Source of the DNA: Allomuricauda sp.
GTDB lineage: Bacteria; Bacteroidota; Bacteroidia; Flavobacteriales; Flavobacteriaceae
Direction of reading: 5' to 3'
Assembly (NCBI GenBank): GCA_017795045.1
Contig: CP051244.1
Location: forward strand, 369,033 to 433,032
Length of the DNA: 64,000 bases
In this document: piece by piece, positions 35,700-45,468 of the stretch
Numbering within the stretch: the first letter of the stretch is position 1
Layout of the letters: each line of letters starts with the position of its first letter
Program-made: the position numbers and the translations under genes
Notes under the pieces: model-generated
Told to the model about the DNA's origin: nothing
Database searches by the model: none
What the model saw: only the letters and a program-made list of their open reading frames with translations

Positions 35700-37031
35700 T
35701 TAAGGTATTTCAATATCCAATTCGGAATCTTGTTTGTCCTTGGGAATATTGAGTCTCATGGCCAAGAGGGAGGCCATTACAAAACATCCGCCTGCAAACA
35801 ACATCGCATTGACGGAGTTCGCCCCTAGAATATTTTTAAAGATGGGACCAAACGTCAAGGTTTGTATACCCATGGGAATCACAATCATCATATTCAATAT
35901 CCCCATATAGACCCCTCGACGTTCCTGAGGAACAATTTTGGAAACCATACTATAGGGAATGCCCATCATGGCCGCCCAACCTATGCCGAACAGAACCATT
36001 GGGAACAATACATGCACCGGGTCTTGAATATTGGGGATGGCAAACAAGGCTAGGGCAGTCCCCAACAGACTGAGTGCGTATATCTTTTTTCCTCCAAACC
36101 GCATGGTCAATGGCACCAACACCAAGGCCACTACGGCGGTTACAATATTGTATGTGGTACTCATTTTAGCGGCTTGGGCCGCCGCTTGGGAGGTATCGTA
36201 CCCCAAAGTGGCCCTAAAAAGTGGCGTAATGAACTGCCAATAGACAAACAAGGCGTACCACTGGAACAGATATACGGCAGACAACCGCCACATAAATCGG
36301 GGCATTTCCTTTACCGCATGGGAAATCTCTACAAACGGGGTTTTAAAACGCTCCATAAAAGGCAAAGACTTGTGCCTATTGATTTCCGCCAGCTCCTTAT
36401 CGGAAGGTGGTATCTCCGGGGTCTTTAAAACCGACCACAATATGGTGACAATGGATAAAAAAGAGCCTATGAAGAAGGAATAGTACAACCATTTGGGAAC
36501 CATTCCTTCTATTTCTTGACCACCCCCAAACCAATCTTGAAACAAAAAAATGGATGCATTGGCCAAAAGGATACCGGCTCCCACAAACAAGCTTTGCATT
36601 TGGTAGCCAATGCTCAATTGGGCATCCGGCAGTTTATCACCCACAAAAGCCCGGTACGGTTCCATGGCCATGTTGTTGCCCACATCCAAAATCCAAAGGA
36701 GTCCCACGGCAAACCACAAAGCAGGACTCAAAGGAAAAGCAAACAGGCAGAGACTGCCCAGCACCGCCCCTATCAAGAAAAAGGGTTTTCTCCTACCCCA
36801 TCTTGGCGACCATGTTTTATCTGAGATTGCCCCGATTATGGGTTGGACTATCAATCCCGTAACCGGACCGGCAATGTTTAAAATGGGTAGGATTTCTTCT
36901 TTGGCCCCCAAGAAAAGAAAAATGGGGTTTATGGCGCTCTGTTGTAAGCCAAAACTGTATTGGATACCCAAAAAGCCCACATTCATATTGAATATCTGCC
37001 AAAAACTTAAACGGGGTTTTATGATCTTCAT
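35700..37031 (-). CDS. MFS transporter, SLC45/sucrose-carrier-like
   Basis: 443 residues with about twelve transmembrane helices. The loop GAISDKTWSPRWGRRKPF after helix 2 is the distinctive motif of the glycoside-pentoside-hexuronide/SLC45 sugar-carrier branch, and a start with QYSFGLQQSAINPIF-like spacing fits it too. Likely a proton-coupled uptake system for a disaccharide or related glycoside. I use ATG 37031 (MKIIKPRLSFWQIFNMN) because the longer frame adds an unlikely 31-residue leader. No sugar-degrading gene adjoins it, so the substrate remains open. Confidence 0.82.
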   Translation of the reverse strand: MKIIKPRLSFWQIFNMNVGFLGIQYSFGLQQSAINPIFLFLGAKEEILPILNIAGPVTGLIVQPIIGAISDKTWSPRWGRRKPFFLIGAVLGSLCLFAFPLSPALWFAVGLLWILDVGNNMAMEPYRAFVGDKLPDAQLSIGYQMQSLFVGAGILLANASIFLFQDWFGGGQEIEGMVPKWLYYSFFIGSFLSIVTILWSVLKTPEIPPSDKELAEINRHKSLPFMERFKTPFVEISHAVKEMPRFMWRLSAVYLFQWYALFVYWQFITPLFRATLGYDTSQAAAQAAKMSTTYNIVTAVVALVLVPLTMRFGGKKIYALSLLGTALALFAIPNIQDPVHVLFPMVLFGIGWAAMMGIPYSMVSKIVPQERRGVYMGILNMMIVIPMGIQTLTFGPIFKNILGANSVNAMLFAGGCFVMASLLAMRLNIPKDKQDSELDIEIP

Positions 37032-37220
37032 CCTGTGTGTTGTTTGGTTAGAAAAGAATGGTGCTTGAAAAACAATAATTTTCAATCCATTAAAAACATG
37101 ACTCAAATTTTGAGGATTTCCCAATACGAATCCAATTCAAGATAGTCTTTTTAATGATTCCGTTAAAAAAACTTAACCGCTAATTGACTTTACAGCAAAA
37201 CGAAAACGTTGTAGTGAACC

Positions 37221-38117
37221 TTAGGATTTCAAAAAATCGATATTGCGCTGCAATCCGCCATACTTGGTGCGCTTTACCGCAGATTTTTTGAAGACCTTCC
37301 TGAACACTTCTTCCGTAATTTCCTCCCAATCTTTCTTGGTCATGGAAAGCAGTTGTGGGTTGGGGTCAAAAAGGGGCTCGCTATGCGATTTTGAAAATCG
37401 GTTCCACGGACAAACATCTTGACAAACATCGCAGCCAAACATCCAATCATCCAACTTCCCCTTGAACCCCGTGGGAATTTCATTCTTGAGCTCTATGGTA
37501 AAATAGGAAATGCATTTGCTGCCATCCACCACATAGGGTTCCACAATGGCCTCAGTAGGACAGGCGTCGATACAAGCTGTGCATGTACCACAATGATCCG
37601 TTGTTGGCGTATCGTATTCCAAATCCAAATCCACAATAAGCTCTGCAATAAAATAAAACGAACCTACTTGTTGGGTCAGGAGGTTACTGTGCTTGCCTAT
37701 CCACCCCAGACCACTCCTGGCAGCCCAGGCCTTGTCCAAAACCGGGGCGGAATCCACAAAGGCCCTTCCATGGACCTCCCCTATTTCATCTTGGATAAAA
37801 TGCAAGAGACTTTTGAGTTTGTCCTTTATCACAAAGTGATAATCCGTACCATAGGCATACTTGGAGATTTTATATGAGTCTTGGTTCTGCTCTTCGGATG
37901 GAAAATAATTCAACAATAACGAAATCACCGATGTTGACCCTTCCACCAGTTTGGTCGGGTCCAATCGCTTGTCAAAATGGTTCTCCATGTACTGCATTTC
38001 CCCGTGCATGTTATTGTTTAGCCATTTCTCCAAACGTGGGGCCTCCTCTTCCAAAAATTGCGCTTTGGAAACGCCGCAAGACAAAAAACCGAGGCGCTTG
38101 GCTTCGGTTTTGATCAT
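37221..38117 (-). CDS. queG: Epoxyqueuosine reductase QueG
   Basis: 298 residues from ATG 38117; an in-frame TTG at 38144 would add nine residues. Cobalamin- and Fe-S-dependent enzyme for the last step of queuosine synthesis in tRNA wobble position 34, reducing epoxyqueuosine. Two 4Fe-4S cluster motifs are visible: [16 protein letters not shown] and [11 protein letters not shown]; the catalytic Asp is probably in [14 protein letters not shown]-terminal HEAT-like repeats of some long homologues are absent. It follows ruvB closely and is probably co-transcribed with it. Confidence 0.95.
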   Translation of the reverse strand: MIKTEAKRLGFLSCGVSKAQFLEEEAPRLEKWLNNNMHGEMQYMENHFDKRLDPTKLVEGSTSVISLLLNYFPSEEQNQDSYKISKYAYGTDYHFVIKDKLKSLLHFIQDEIGEVHGRAFVDSAPVLDKAWAARSGLGWIGKHSNLLTQQVGSFYFIAELIVDLDLEYDTPTTDHCGTCTACIDACPTEAIVEPYVVDGSKCISYFTIELKNEIPTGFKGKLDDWMFGCDVCQDVCPWNRFSKSHSEPLFDPNPQLLSMTKKDWEEITEEVFRKVFKKSAVKRTKYGGLQRNIDFLKS

Positions 38118-38145
38118 CGTAGTATGTTTGGTCTTTGGAGTCAAA

Positions 38146-39168
38146 TCAAAAAAGTCCTCCTTGGGTTCCTCCTTTTATCCTTCCCAGATGTTTATAGGCC
38201 AACTCGGTGACCTCGCGTCCTCGTGGGGTCCGCATAATGAAGCCTTGCTGGATCAGAAACGGCTCGTATACTTCCTCAATGGTCTCAGCACTTTCTGAAA
38301 CTGCCGTGGCCAAGGTGGTAATCCCGACAGGGCCTCCCTTGAATTTATCGATGATGGTCATCAAAATCTTATTGTCCATCTCATCCAAACCATGGGCATC
38401 TACATTCAGGGCCTTTAGACCAAATTGGGAGATTCCCAAGTCGATATTACCATCTCCCTTGATCTGGGCAAAATCCCGGACCCTGCGCAAAAGGGCATTG
38501 CAAATCCTAGGGGTCCCCCTACTCCGTCCTGCAATTTCAATGGCTGCCTCTTGGGTAATGGGAACTCTTAAGATTTCCGCACTTCGTTCCACAATGGTGG
38601 AGAGCAGTTCCGTGTTGTAGTACTCCAATCGACTCTGGATACCAAACCTTGCCCGCATGGGTGCCGTGAGCAATCCAGAGCGCGTAGTGGCCCCTATCAA
38701 CGTAAAGGGGCTTAAATTTATTTGAACGGTCCTCGCATTGGGACCGGTCTCGATCATGATATCAATTTTATAATCCTCCATGGCCGAGTAGAGATATTCC
38801 TCCACAATGGGGCTCAACCGGTGGATCTCATCAATAAAGAGGACATCCCTTTCCTCCAAATTGGTCAACAATCCCGCCAAATCCCCGGGTTTGTCCAGTA
38901 CCGGACCAGAGGTCACCTTGATTCCCACACCAAGTTCATTGGCCAAAATATGGGCCAAGGTGGTCTTTCCCAATCCAGGGGGACCATGAAAAAGGGTATG
39001 GTCCAAGGCCTCATTCCTAAGATTGGCCGCCTGCACAAAAACCTTAAGGTTTTCCAATACTTGGGCCTGCCCCGTAAAATCGTCGAATGTGATTGGACGC
39101 AGCGCCCTTTCTATATCGAGCTCCTCTTGGGAAAAATTATGGGACGTTGGATCTAAATTTTCATTCAT
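38146..39168 (-). CDS. ruvB: Holliday junction helicase motor RuvB
   Basis: 340-residue AAA+ ATPase that drives branch migration with RuvA. Walker [10 protein letters not shown] (62-70), Walker B FIDEIHR (111-117), sensor [18 protein letters not shown], arginine-finger region around [18 protein letters not shown], and a winged-helix C-terminus ([16 protein letters not shown]). Length is standard. It starts only a few bases after a -7 promoter box (39176-39183), so its transcript may be nearly leaderless. Confidence 0.97.
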   Translation of the reverse strand: MNENLDPTSHNFSQEELDIERALRPITFDDFTGQAQVLENLKVFVQAANLRNEALDHTLFHGPPGLGKTTLAHILANELGVGIKVTSGPVLDKPGDLAGLLTNLEERDVLFIDEIHRLSPIVEEYLYSAMEDYKIDIMIETGPNARTVQINLSPFTLIGATTRSGLLTAPMRARFGIQSRLEYYNTELLSTIVERSAEILRVPITQEAAIEIAGRSRGTPRICNALLRRVRDFAQIKGDGNIDLGISQFGLKALNVDAHGLDEMDNKILMTIIDKFKGGPVGITTLATAVSESAETIEEVYEPFLIQQGFIMRTPRGREVTELAYKHLGRIKGGTQGGLF

Positions 39169-39175
39169 GTCTTAA

Positions 39176-39183
39176 CAAATATA
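39176..39183 (-). promoter_or_regulatory. -7 promoter box immediately upstream of ruvB
   Basis: Minus-strand TATATTTG matches TAnnTTTG; it ends 8 bases before the ATG, implying a transcript with almost no leader. A TTG lies 25 bases upstream, longer than usual. Confidence 0.4.
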
Positions 39184-39306
39184 GTTGAAAAGCCCATGAG
39201 GCTGAAAGCAATTCGGCCAAAATGATTACCTGCATACATCTTAAAAAACTAAACCTTACCTTAGATACATTGAAAACAAAATGACCCCATCGTAACCCAA
39301 AATTCA

Positions 39307-41571
39307 ATGGTAACTACAGATTATTCCTTGGGAATTCTACAATACATCCCTTTTTTCTATGTCATTTGGTCGGACGACTTGCTTTCCGCTTCCGAGATTT
39401 CGGTAGTTGAAAACACGGTTCAAGAAGACGACTCCCTTGATCCTGATGAAAAGAGGCAGTTAAAGCTCTGGCTCAACAAAGAAAATCCGCCTGCTGATGA
39501 AGAAATCAAAGCTTGGAGACAAACCATTTCCAGCTCTGGGGTGAAACTGGTGGAAAGTGACACCTACCCCTTGACTTCCTTGAGTCAACGGTTGACCAGC
39601 TTGCGATGTGATGACTGTGACTTTAATGAGTATTTAAAGCATATTGAAATCAATTTGGGCATACAGCCCAACCACTACAACCACTTGTTCGATGTTGAGG
39701 TGGTCCATGAAAAGACTTCGGACCTGTACGATGCAACCATTTTGGATGGAATCCTGAAAGGCGAGCATGCCCCTGTAGTTGATGAATTTCGCCAGTTTTT
39801 GGCACAATCCACTTTCCAATGGGATGTCCGTCGGGACAAAGAGGATTTCAGAGCAAAAATATTGCAGCAGGTACAACTTTTGGGCGAAAAGGGATACGGT
39901 GCCATGGCTTATCCGCCTGAATATGGGGGTACGGGCAACATGCCCGCCTATGCCGCCATATTTGAACATTTAATGTTCGTAGATGGAAGCCTTGCGGTAA
40001 AATTTGGGGTACAGTTTGGGCTCTTTGGGGGAAGTATCCAAAAATTAGGCACCAAAAAACATCATGACCAATATTTATCCGATGCTGGAAAAACCAACCT
40101 ATTGGGTTGTTTTGCCATGACCGAGACTGGGCACGGCTCCAATGTAAGGGGCATTAGAACCACCGCAACGTATGACCCAACCACGGATTCCATCATTATC
40201 CACACCCCGGGCAAGAATGATAATAAAGAATATATCGGCAATGCATTGCATTCCAAAATAGCCACCGTTTTTGCCCAACTCATTGTCAATGGGAAAAATG
40301 AAGGGGTGCACGCCATCTTGGTGCCCTTGAGGAATGAAAAACATGAACTGCTTGAAGGCGTTATCATTGAGGACAATGGATACAAACTCGGGCTAAATGG
40401 AGTGGATAATGGAAAGATTTGGTTCAACAATGTAAGTGTGCCCCGGGAAAATCTTTTGGACAAGTACGGAGAAATCACTTCGGAAGGAAATTATTCCTCA
40501 TCCATAAAAAACCCGAACAAACGTTTCTTTACCATGCTGGGCACGTTGGTAGGTGGACGCATCTGCGTAGCCCGCGGTGCTTTGGGAGGGGCCAAAATGG
40601 CCTTGACCATAGCCGTTAAGCACGCATTGAATCGTAGACAATTCAATGACAGTATCAAAATCCAGGAGGATTTGATCATGGATTATCCCACCCATCAGAT
40701 ACGATTGACCCCATCCATTGCCAGTGCTTACGTCTACCATGTGGTATTGGAGGAAATGATGAAGCGTTACAGTGACGACTCCCAACCGGACAAGCGGCAA
40801 ATTGAAACCCAAGTGGCCGGCCTTAAATCAGTGATCACCTGGTTTGCCAATGATACCATCCAAGAATGCAGGGAGGCCTGTGGCGGAAAGGGTTATTTGT
40901 TGGAAAACCGAATTGCCGACCTCAAAGGGGATGTGGATATCTTTACCACATTCGAAGGTGACAACACTGTACTCCTCCAATTGGCAGCAAAAGGTATTCT
41001 TTCGGATTTTAAGGCGGAATTCAACAGTGCTGGGTTCACCTCGGTGCTGAAATTGCTGCAAAGCCAGCTTTCGGACAAATTAACGGCCATCAATCCGCTT
41101 TATTCCAATAAGGTGGATGCCGAGCACTTATACAACCCAAAATTCCACAAGCACGCCTTTAACTACCGAACCCGTAGATTGACCTACACCTTGGCCATGC
41201 GGATTCGTGGTTACATTAAAAAAGGGGTGCCTTCCTATCAGGCATTCTTGAAGGTGCAGACCCATTTGTTGGCCTTGGGCAAGGCCTATAGTACCGAATT
41301 GGCCTACTCCATTTTTTCTGAATTTTGCACTACCATAGAGGATGAAGCTTATCGAGAGCTCTTGGAGAAGGTAGGTACACTGCATGCGTTGCAACAGATA
41401 CATTTGGATGCTAGATGGTATTTGGAACAGGGCTATCTCGGCAGTACAAAATCCAAGGCGATACGTCAACGGGTAGAACGCTTATCCACTGAACTACGAC
41501 CCCATATTGAGGTCTTGGTAAACGGTTTTGGCATTCCAGAGCATTGCCTTACCGCACCCATTGCCCAGTAA
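39307..41571 (+). CDS. Acyl-CoA dehydrogenase/oxidase with helical N-terminal extension
   Basis: 754 residues. The main part (about 130-750) is flavin-dependent acyl-CoA oxidase-like, with CFAMTETGHGSNVRG, ACGGKGYLLENRI and the catalytic-Glu motif TTFEGDNTVLLQ, and the long C-terminal region of peroxisomal-type oxidases. It would introduce a trans double bond into an acyl-CoA. The first 75 or so residues (SLGILQYIPFFYVIWSDDLL, then acidic helices) are not part of that family and look like a small helical, TerB-like domain. Divergent from ruvB; it ends two bases from the stop of the convergent GIN-domain gene, with no terminator seen. Confidence 0.88.
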   Translation: MVTTDYSLGILQYIPFFYVIWSDDLLSASEISVVENTVQEDDSLDPDEKRQLKLWLNKENPPADEEIKAWRQTISSSGVKLVESDTYPLTSLSQRLTSLRCDDCDFNEYLKHIEINLGIQPNHYNHLFDVEVVHEKTSDLYDATILDGILKGEHAPVVDEFRQFLAQSTFQWDVRRDKEDFRAKILQQVQLLGEKGYGAMAYPPEYGGTGNMPAYAAIFEHLMFVDGSLAVKFGVQFGLFGGSIQKLGTKKHHDQYLSDAGKTNLLGCFAMTETGHGSNVRGIRTTATYDPTTDSIIIHTPGKNDNKEYIGNALHSKIATVFAQLIVNGKNEGVHAILVPLRNEKHELLEGVIIEDNGYKLGLNGVDNGKIWFNNVSVPRENLLDKYGEITSEGNYSSSIKNPNKRFFTMLGTLVGGRICVARGALGGAKMALTIAVKHALNRRQFNDSIKIQEDLIMDYPTHQIRLTPSIASAYVYHVVLEEMMKRYSDDSQPDKRQIETQVAGLKSVITWFANDTIQECREACGGKGYLLENRIADLKGDVDIFTTFEGDNTVLLQLAAKGILSDFKAEFNSAGFTSVLKLLQSQLSDKLTAINPLYSNKVDAEHLYNPKFHKHAFNYRTRRLTYTLAMRIRGYIKKGVPSYQAFLKVQTHLLALGKAYSTELAYSIFSEFCTTIEDEAYRELLEKVGTLHALQQIHLDARWYLEQGYLGSTKSKAIRQRVERLSTELRPHIEVLVNGFGIPEHCLTAPIAQ

Positions 41572-41573
41572 CG

Positions 41574-42398
41574 TCATTCTTGTTTTTTAATGAGTTGGGA
41601 GGTATCCAAAAATTCAAGAACGGTGACTTTTGGAGTACCGTAGAGGTATGTCCTTGAATCTCCCTTGGCGCTGAGTTCAAATTCACCATGGGCATAGATG
41701 CGGGCACTGGTATTGCTTTCCAGCCCCATTTTAACGGTCCCGGCCTCCATGGTCTCCCCTTTGTATTTGGCATTTCCCATCAAACGTCCTTGGATTCTGT
41801 TGGAGGTTCCTTCTAGGGTCAGCGAGGTATGGTCCTCCAAATCCACCAAGCTCACTTCGTTCACGGCATAGATGTAAGCATCCGACTTATGTCCCATGGT
41901 GATGTTCAAACTGTCCACATCCACATTAAAGTCTCCATGGCTGGTGTCTTCCAGATTGATGTCCATAACACCGGCCCTAGCCTTGATATCGAGTTTGGTA
42001 TTGTTGAATCCGTCTACAAACAACTCATCACTTTCAATGATATCTTGGGAAACAATACTGCCGTCTTTAAGGGTAATTGCCTTTAAATCCACATAGTTGA
42101 CAATAATATCAAACTGCTTCTTTGCGGTAACATCATAATAGGAACTGATGAGCAAGGTACCATCCTGCACCTCAAACTTGAGGATATCTATTAAATTATC
42201 ATCTGCGATGACCTCATAACCCGGGCCAAAAGACTTTTTAAGGACGATATCCAAATTATCATTCAATACTATGGCATTGAATGGGGGAAGTTCTTCATTG
42301 ACCTGGGTAACAATACGGCTTCCCTTGATTCTGGGTTTACGTTGGGACAATACCAAGATGGGGCAAACCAACAGGATAAGGACAAGTACTTTCTTCAC
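41574..42398 (-). CDS. GIN-domain (DUF2807) secreted protein
   Basis: 274 residues starting at GTG 42398, with signal peptide KKVLVLILLVCPILVLSQ. The rest is the repetitive beta-strand pattern of the DUF2807 putative auto-transporter adhesin head GIN domain (FNAIVLNDNLDIVL, GYEVIADDNLIDIL, many DL/DV turns). The fold is a right-handed beta-helix or roll and the protein is exported; no enzymatic site is seen. Function in this family is not settled. Its neighbours give no further clue. Confidence 0.85.
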   Translation of the reverse strand: MKKVLVLILLVCPILVLSQRKPRIKGSRIVTQVNEELPPFNAIVLNDNLDIVLKKSFGPGYEVIADDNLIDILKFEVQDGTLLISSYYDVTAKKQFDIIVNYVDLKAITLKDGSIVSQDIIESDELFVDGFNNTKLDIKARAGVMDINLEDTSHGDFNVDVDSLNITMGHKSDAYIYAVNEVSLVDLEDHTSLTLEGTSNRIQGRLMGNAKYKGETMEAGTVKMGLESNTSARIYAHGEFELSAKGDSRTYLYGTPKVTVLEFLDTSQLIKKQE

Positions 42399-42475
42399 TG
42401 TGCTTCTTTTTGGGGTTCCGTTCCTTAAAGATATTATAATTGTTGCTAACTCTTGTGATTCAATATGCTACAATC

Positions 42476-42504
42476 AAAAAAGCCCATCCGGATTGGATGG
42501 GCTT
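42476..42504 (-). terminator. Intrinsic terminator after ctaD (end of act-cta operon)
   Basis: Stem AGCCCATCC/GGATGGGCT with a five-base loop and a T6 run on the minus strand, about 20 bases after the ctaD stop. Confidence 0.9.
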
Positions 42505-42522
42505 TCTTTATATGTTTTCACC

Positions 42523-44340
42523 TTAGTGGTGGAGTTCTTCCTCATTTTCCTGAAGCGGTACGTTCTGCGGAACAAAATCCTGTCCAGCTATAATGTACTC
42601 CCCGTTTTCATAGGTCTTACTGTAATCGTATGCCCAACGAGTCACATGTGGAATGGCACCTGGCCAGTTTCCATGGATGTGCTCTTGAGGTGTGGTCCAT
42701 TCCAACGTATTGGCTTTCCAAGGGTTTTGTGGACCCTTCTTACCGTAGAATATACTAACGATGAAGTTATAGGCAAATACCAATTGTACACTTGCAGTGA
42801 TAATGGCAAATACGGTCATCAAGACTTGGATATTGGTCAAATCGTCAAACATTGGGAACGCAGTGTTCTGGTAGTAACGTCTTGGCACCCCAGCCATTCC
42901 CACAAAGTGCATGGGGAAGAAGATTCCGTAGGAGCCTATCGCCGTTACCCAAAAATGGACATATCCCAAATTCTTGTTCATCATACGTCCTTGGAACATT
43001 TTGGGGAACCAGTGGTATACCCCGGCAAACAATCCATACAGTGCAGAAATACCCATTACCAAGTGGAAGTGGGCCACTACAAAGTAGGTATCGTGAACGT
43101 TGATATCCAATGTACTGTCACCCAAAATAATCCCTGTTAGACCTCCAGTGATGAAGGTAGATACCATTCCTATGGAGAACAGCATCCCTGGGTTTAATTG
43201 CAGGTTTCCTTTCCACAGCGTGGTTATCCAGTTAAAGGCCTTAACCGCGGATGGAATCGCAATCAAAAGCGTAGTAAATGTAAATACAGAGCCCAAGAAT
43301 GGATTCATTCCCGAGATGAACATATGGTGTCCCCATACAATCGTAGAAAGGAACGCAATGGCCAAAATGGAGGCAATCATGGCACGGTAACCAAAAATAG
43401 GTTTACGTGCGTTCACCGCCATTACTTCGGAAACGATTCCCATCGCTGGCAAAATAACAATATATACTTCCGGGTGACCCAAGAACCAGAACAAGTGCTC
43501 GTACAATACGGGCGAACCTCCTTGATAGTGCAATACCTCACCTTGAATGAAGATATCTGAAAGGAAGAACGATGTTCCAAAACTACGGTCCATGATCAAC
43601 AACAAGGCTGCTGAAAGAAGCACCGGAAATGAAATCACACCGATAACCGCTGTTACAAAGAACGCCCAGATGGTCAATGGCAAACGTGTCATTGACATTC
43701 CCTTGGTCCTAAGGTTAAGTACGGTTACAATATAGTTCAATGAACCCAATAATGAGGAAGCAATGAATATAGCCATGGAAACCAACCATAGGGTCATACC
43801 CATACCGGAACCGGGTTGCGCCATGGGCAATGCACTCAATGGTGGATATATGGTCCAACCAGCTGCAGCGGGCCCAGCTTCAACGAACAGGGAAATTACC
43901 ATGATCAAAGAAGAAAGGAAAAACAACCAGTATGAAACCATATTCAAGAAACCGGAAGCCATATCCCTCGCACCAATCTGCAATGGAATCAATAGGTTAC
44001 TGAAGGTACCACTCAATCCGGCGGTAAGCACGAAGAATACCATGATGGTACCGTGAATGGTAACCAATGCCAGATAAATATCGGCATCCATGACCCCATC
44101 AGGCGCCCACTTTCCCAGTAGGGCCTCAAAGATTGGGAAAGACTCCCCTGGCCATGCCAATTGCATTCTAAACAACAAGGACATTGCAATACCGATGAAT
44201 CCCATGATAAGACCCGTAATCAGGTACTGCTTGGAAATCATCTTATGGTCTTGACTAAAGATGTACTTGGTAATAAAGGTCTCTTTATGATGATGCCCGT
44301 GATCTTCGTGTCCGTGTTCGTCGTGTCCGGTAGCTGACAT
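42523..44340 (-). CDS. ctaD: Cytochrome c oxidase subunit I (aa3 type)
   Basis: 605 residues with the twelve-helix heme-copper oxidase core plus a histidine-rich N-terminus. The active-site stretch HPEVYIVILPAMGIVSE holds the CuB His, cross-linked Tyr and the Glu that opens the K channel. GHHMFISGM gives two further CuB ligands, and HDTYFVVAHFHLVMG holds the heme ligands. It reduces O2 to water and pumps protons across the inner membrane. Last gene of the act-cta operon (41 bases after ctaC), followed by a strong terminator. Confidence 0.97.
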   Translation of the reverse strand: MSATGHDEHGHEDHGHHHKETFITKYIFSQDHKMISKQYLITGLIMGFIGIAMSLLFRMQLAWPGESFPIFEALLGKWAPDGVMDADIYLALVTIHGTIMVFFVLTAGLSGTFSNLLIPLQIGARDMASGFLNMVSYWLFFLSSLIMVISLFVEAGPAAAGWTIYPPLSALPMAQPGSGMGMTLWLVSMAIFIASSLLGSLNYIVTVLNLRTKGMSMTRLPLTIWAFFVTAVIGVISFPVLLSAALLLIMDRSFGTSFFLSDIFIQGEVLHYQGGSPVLYEHLFWFLGHPEVYIVILPAMGIVSEVMAVNARKPIFGYRAMIASILAIAFLSTIVWGHHMFISGMNPFLGSVFTFTTLLIAIPSAVKAFNWITTLWKGNLQLNPGMLFSIGMVSTFITGGLTGIILGDSTLDINVHDTYFVVAHFHLVMGISALYGLFAGVYHWFPKMFQGRMMNKNLGYVHFWVTAIGSYGIFFPMHFVGMAGVPRRYYQNTAFPMFDDLTNIQVLMTVFAIITASVQLVFAYNFIVSIFYGKKGPQNPWKANTLEWTTPQEHIHGNWPGAIPHVTRWAYDYSKTYENGEYIIAGQDFVPQNVPLQENEEELHH

Positions 44341-44381
44341 AATCTTCTTAAGTTTTGTTATGGTTTCTTTCCTAGCCTAAA

Positions 44382-45440
44382 TTATTCTGCGGGTGCTACA
44401 GTTTGTTTGAACGTAGCCTGTTCCGCCATCCATTTGTTGAACTCCTCTTCGGTCTCCACTATAATCTTCATTTGCATGTTATAGTGCGACTTTCCACAAA
44501 TTTTATTGCAGAGCAATACATAATCGAACTCCCATGGATCGGAATCCGGTCTTCCCTCTGCTGCCCATTCTGCCCTAATGGCATTGGTGCGTTTTACTTT
44601 ATCCACTACATCAGGGTTCAAACGCATTTCTTCCGTGGTCACGGTAGGTGTGAACGAGAATTGTGTGATCATTCCTGGCACACAGTTCATCTGTGCCCTA
44701 AAGTGCGGCATATATGCTGAGTGAAGCACATCTTGGGAACGCATCTTAAAATTTACCTTTCTGCCCACGGGCAAGTGCAATTCTTTTACAATGACATCAT
44801 CCTCTCCATTGGGGTCCGCTTCATCCAAGCCCAATATATTGGCCTTATCAATATCGATCAAGCGCACATTGGCATCTCCCAAAACGTTGTCCTCCCCACC
44901 GTAACGGGCCGTCCAGTTAAATTGCTGGGCGTAGAGCTCAACGATCAAGGGGTCATCCTCATCATTGACATCCATGATGTTGGTCCAGGTATACAATCCC
45001 CAAAGGATCAATCCGGCCAAAACCACTACTGGGATGATGGTCCAAATGAACTCCAAACGGTCGTTATCTGCATAAAACAATGCTTTTCTTCCTTCTTCCC
45101 CACGGTACTTGTACCCAAAATAGTGCAACAAGGCCTGTGTGATAAACTGAACAAAGAAGATGATTGCAAAGGACACCCACATCAATTGGTCGTATTCCCC
45201 ACCATGGGCAGATGATGCCTCAGGCAACAACACTTTGGTATATTTTGCAAAACAAAATATGGTGATTCCATAGATGAATATCAGGAATGCAAACAACAGA
45301 TATCCGTTGTTTTTGTTATCGGTATCGTTTGCTATCTCGGCCTTCTCTGTTTTAAGTTGGGACAATTCAAAAATCTTGGTCATTTGCCATATCGCAATCG
45401 CCACCAGTACTAAAACAGTCAATGTTAATAATGCAGTCAT
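44382..45440 (-). CDS. ctaC: Cytochrome c oxidase subunit II (CuA)
   Basis: 352 residues with predicted membrane helices in the first 150. A periplasmic cupredoxin domain carries the CuA ligands: VLHSAYMPHF and CNKICGKSHYNMQM (C-x3-C-x3-H-x2-M). There is no CxxCH, so no fused cytochrome c domain as in caa3 oxidases; electrons must come from a separate cytochrome, probably on alternative complex III. The usual CSEIC reads CNKIC here; the replaced Glu coordinates copper through its backbone, so function is likely retained. It lies 28 bases after actF. Confidence 0.95.
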   Translation of the reverse strand: MTALLTLTVLVLVAIAIWQMTKIFELSQLKTEKAEIANDTDNKNNGYLLFAFLIFIYGITIFCFAKYTKVLLPEASSAHGGEYDQLMWVSFAIIFFVQFITQALLHYFGYKYRGEEGRKALFYADNDRLEFIWTIIPVVVLAGLILWGLYTWTNIMDVNDEDDPLIVELYAQQFNWTARYGGEDNVLGDANVRLIDIDKANILGLDEADPNGEDDVIVKELHLPVGRKVNFKMRSQDVLHSAYMPHFRAQMNCVPGMITQFSFTPTVTTEEMRLNPDVVDKVKRTNAIRAEWAAEGRPDSDPWEFDYVLLCNKICGKSHYNMQMKIIVETEEEFNKWMAEQATFKQTVAPAE

Positions 45441-45468
45441 TGTATACTTATCTAAGACTTAAATCGTA

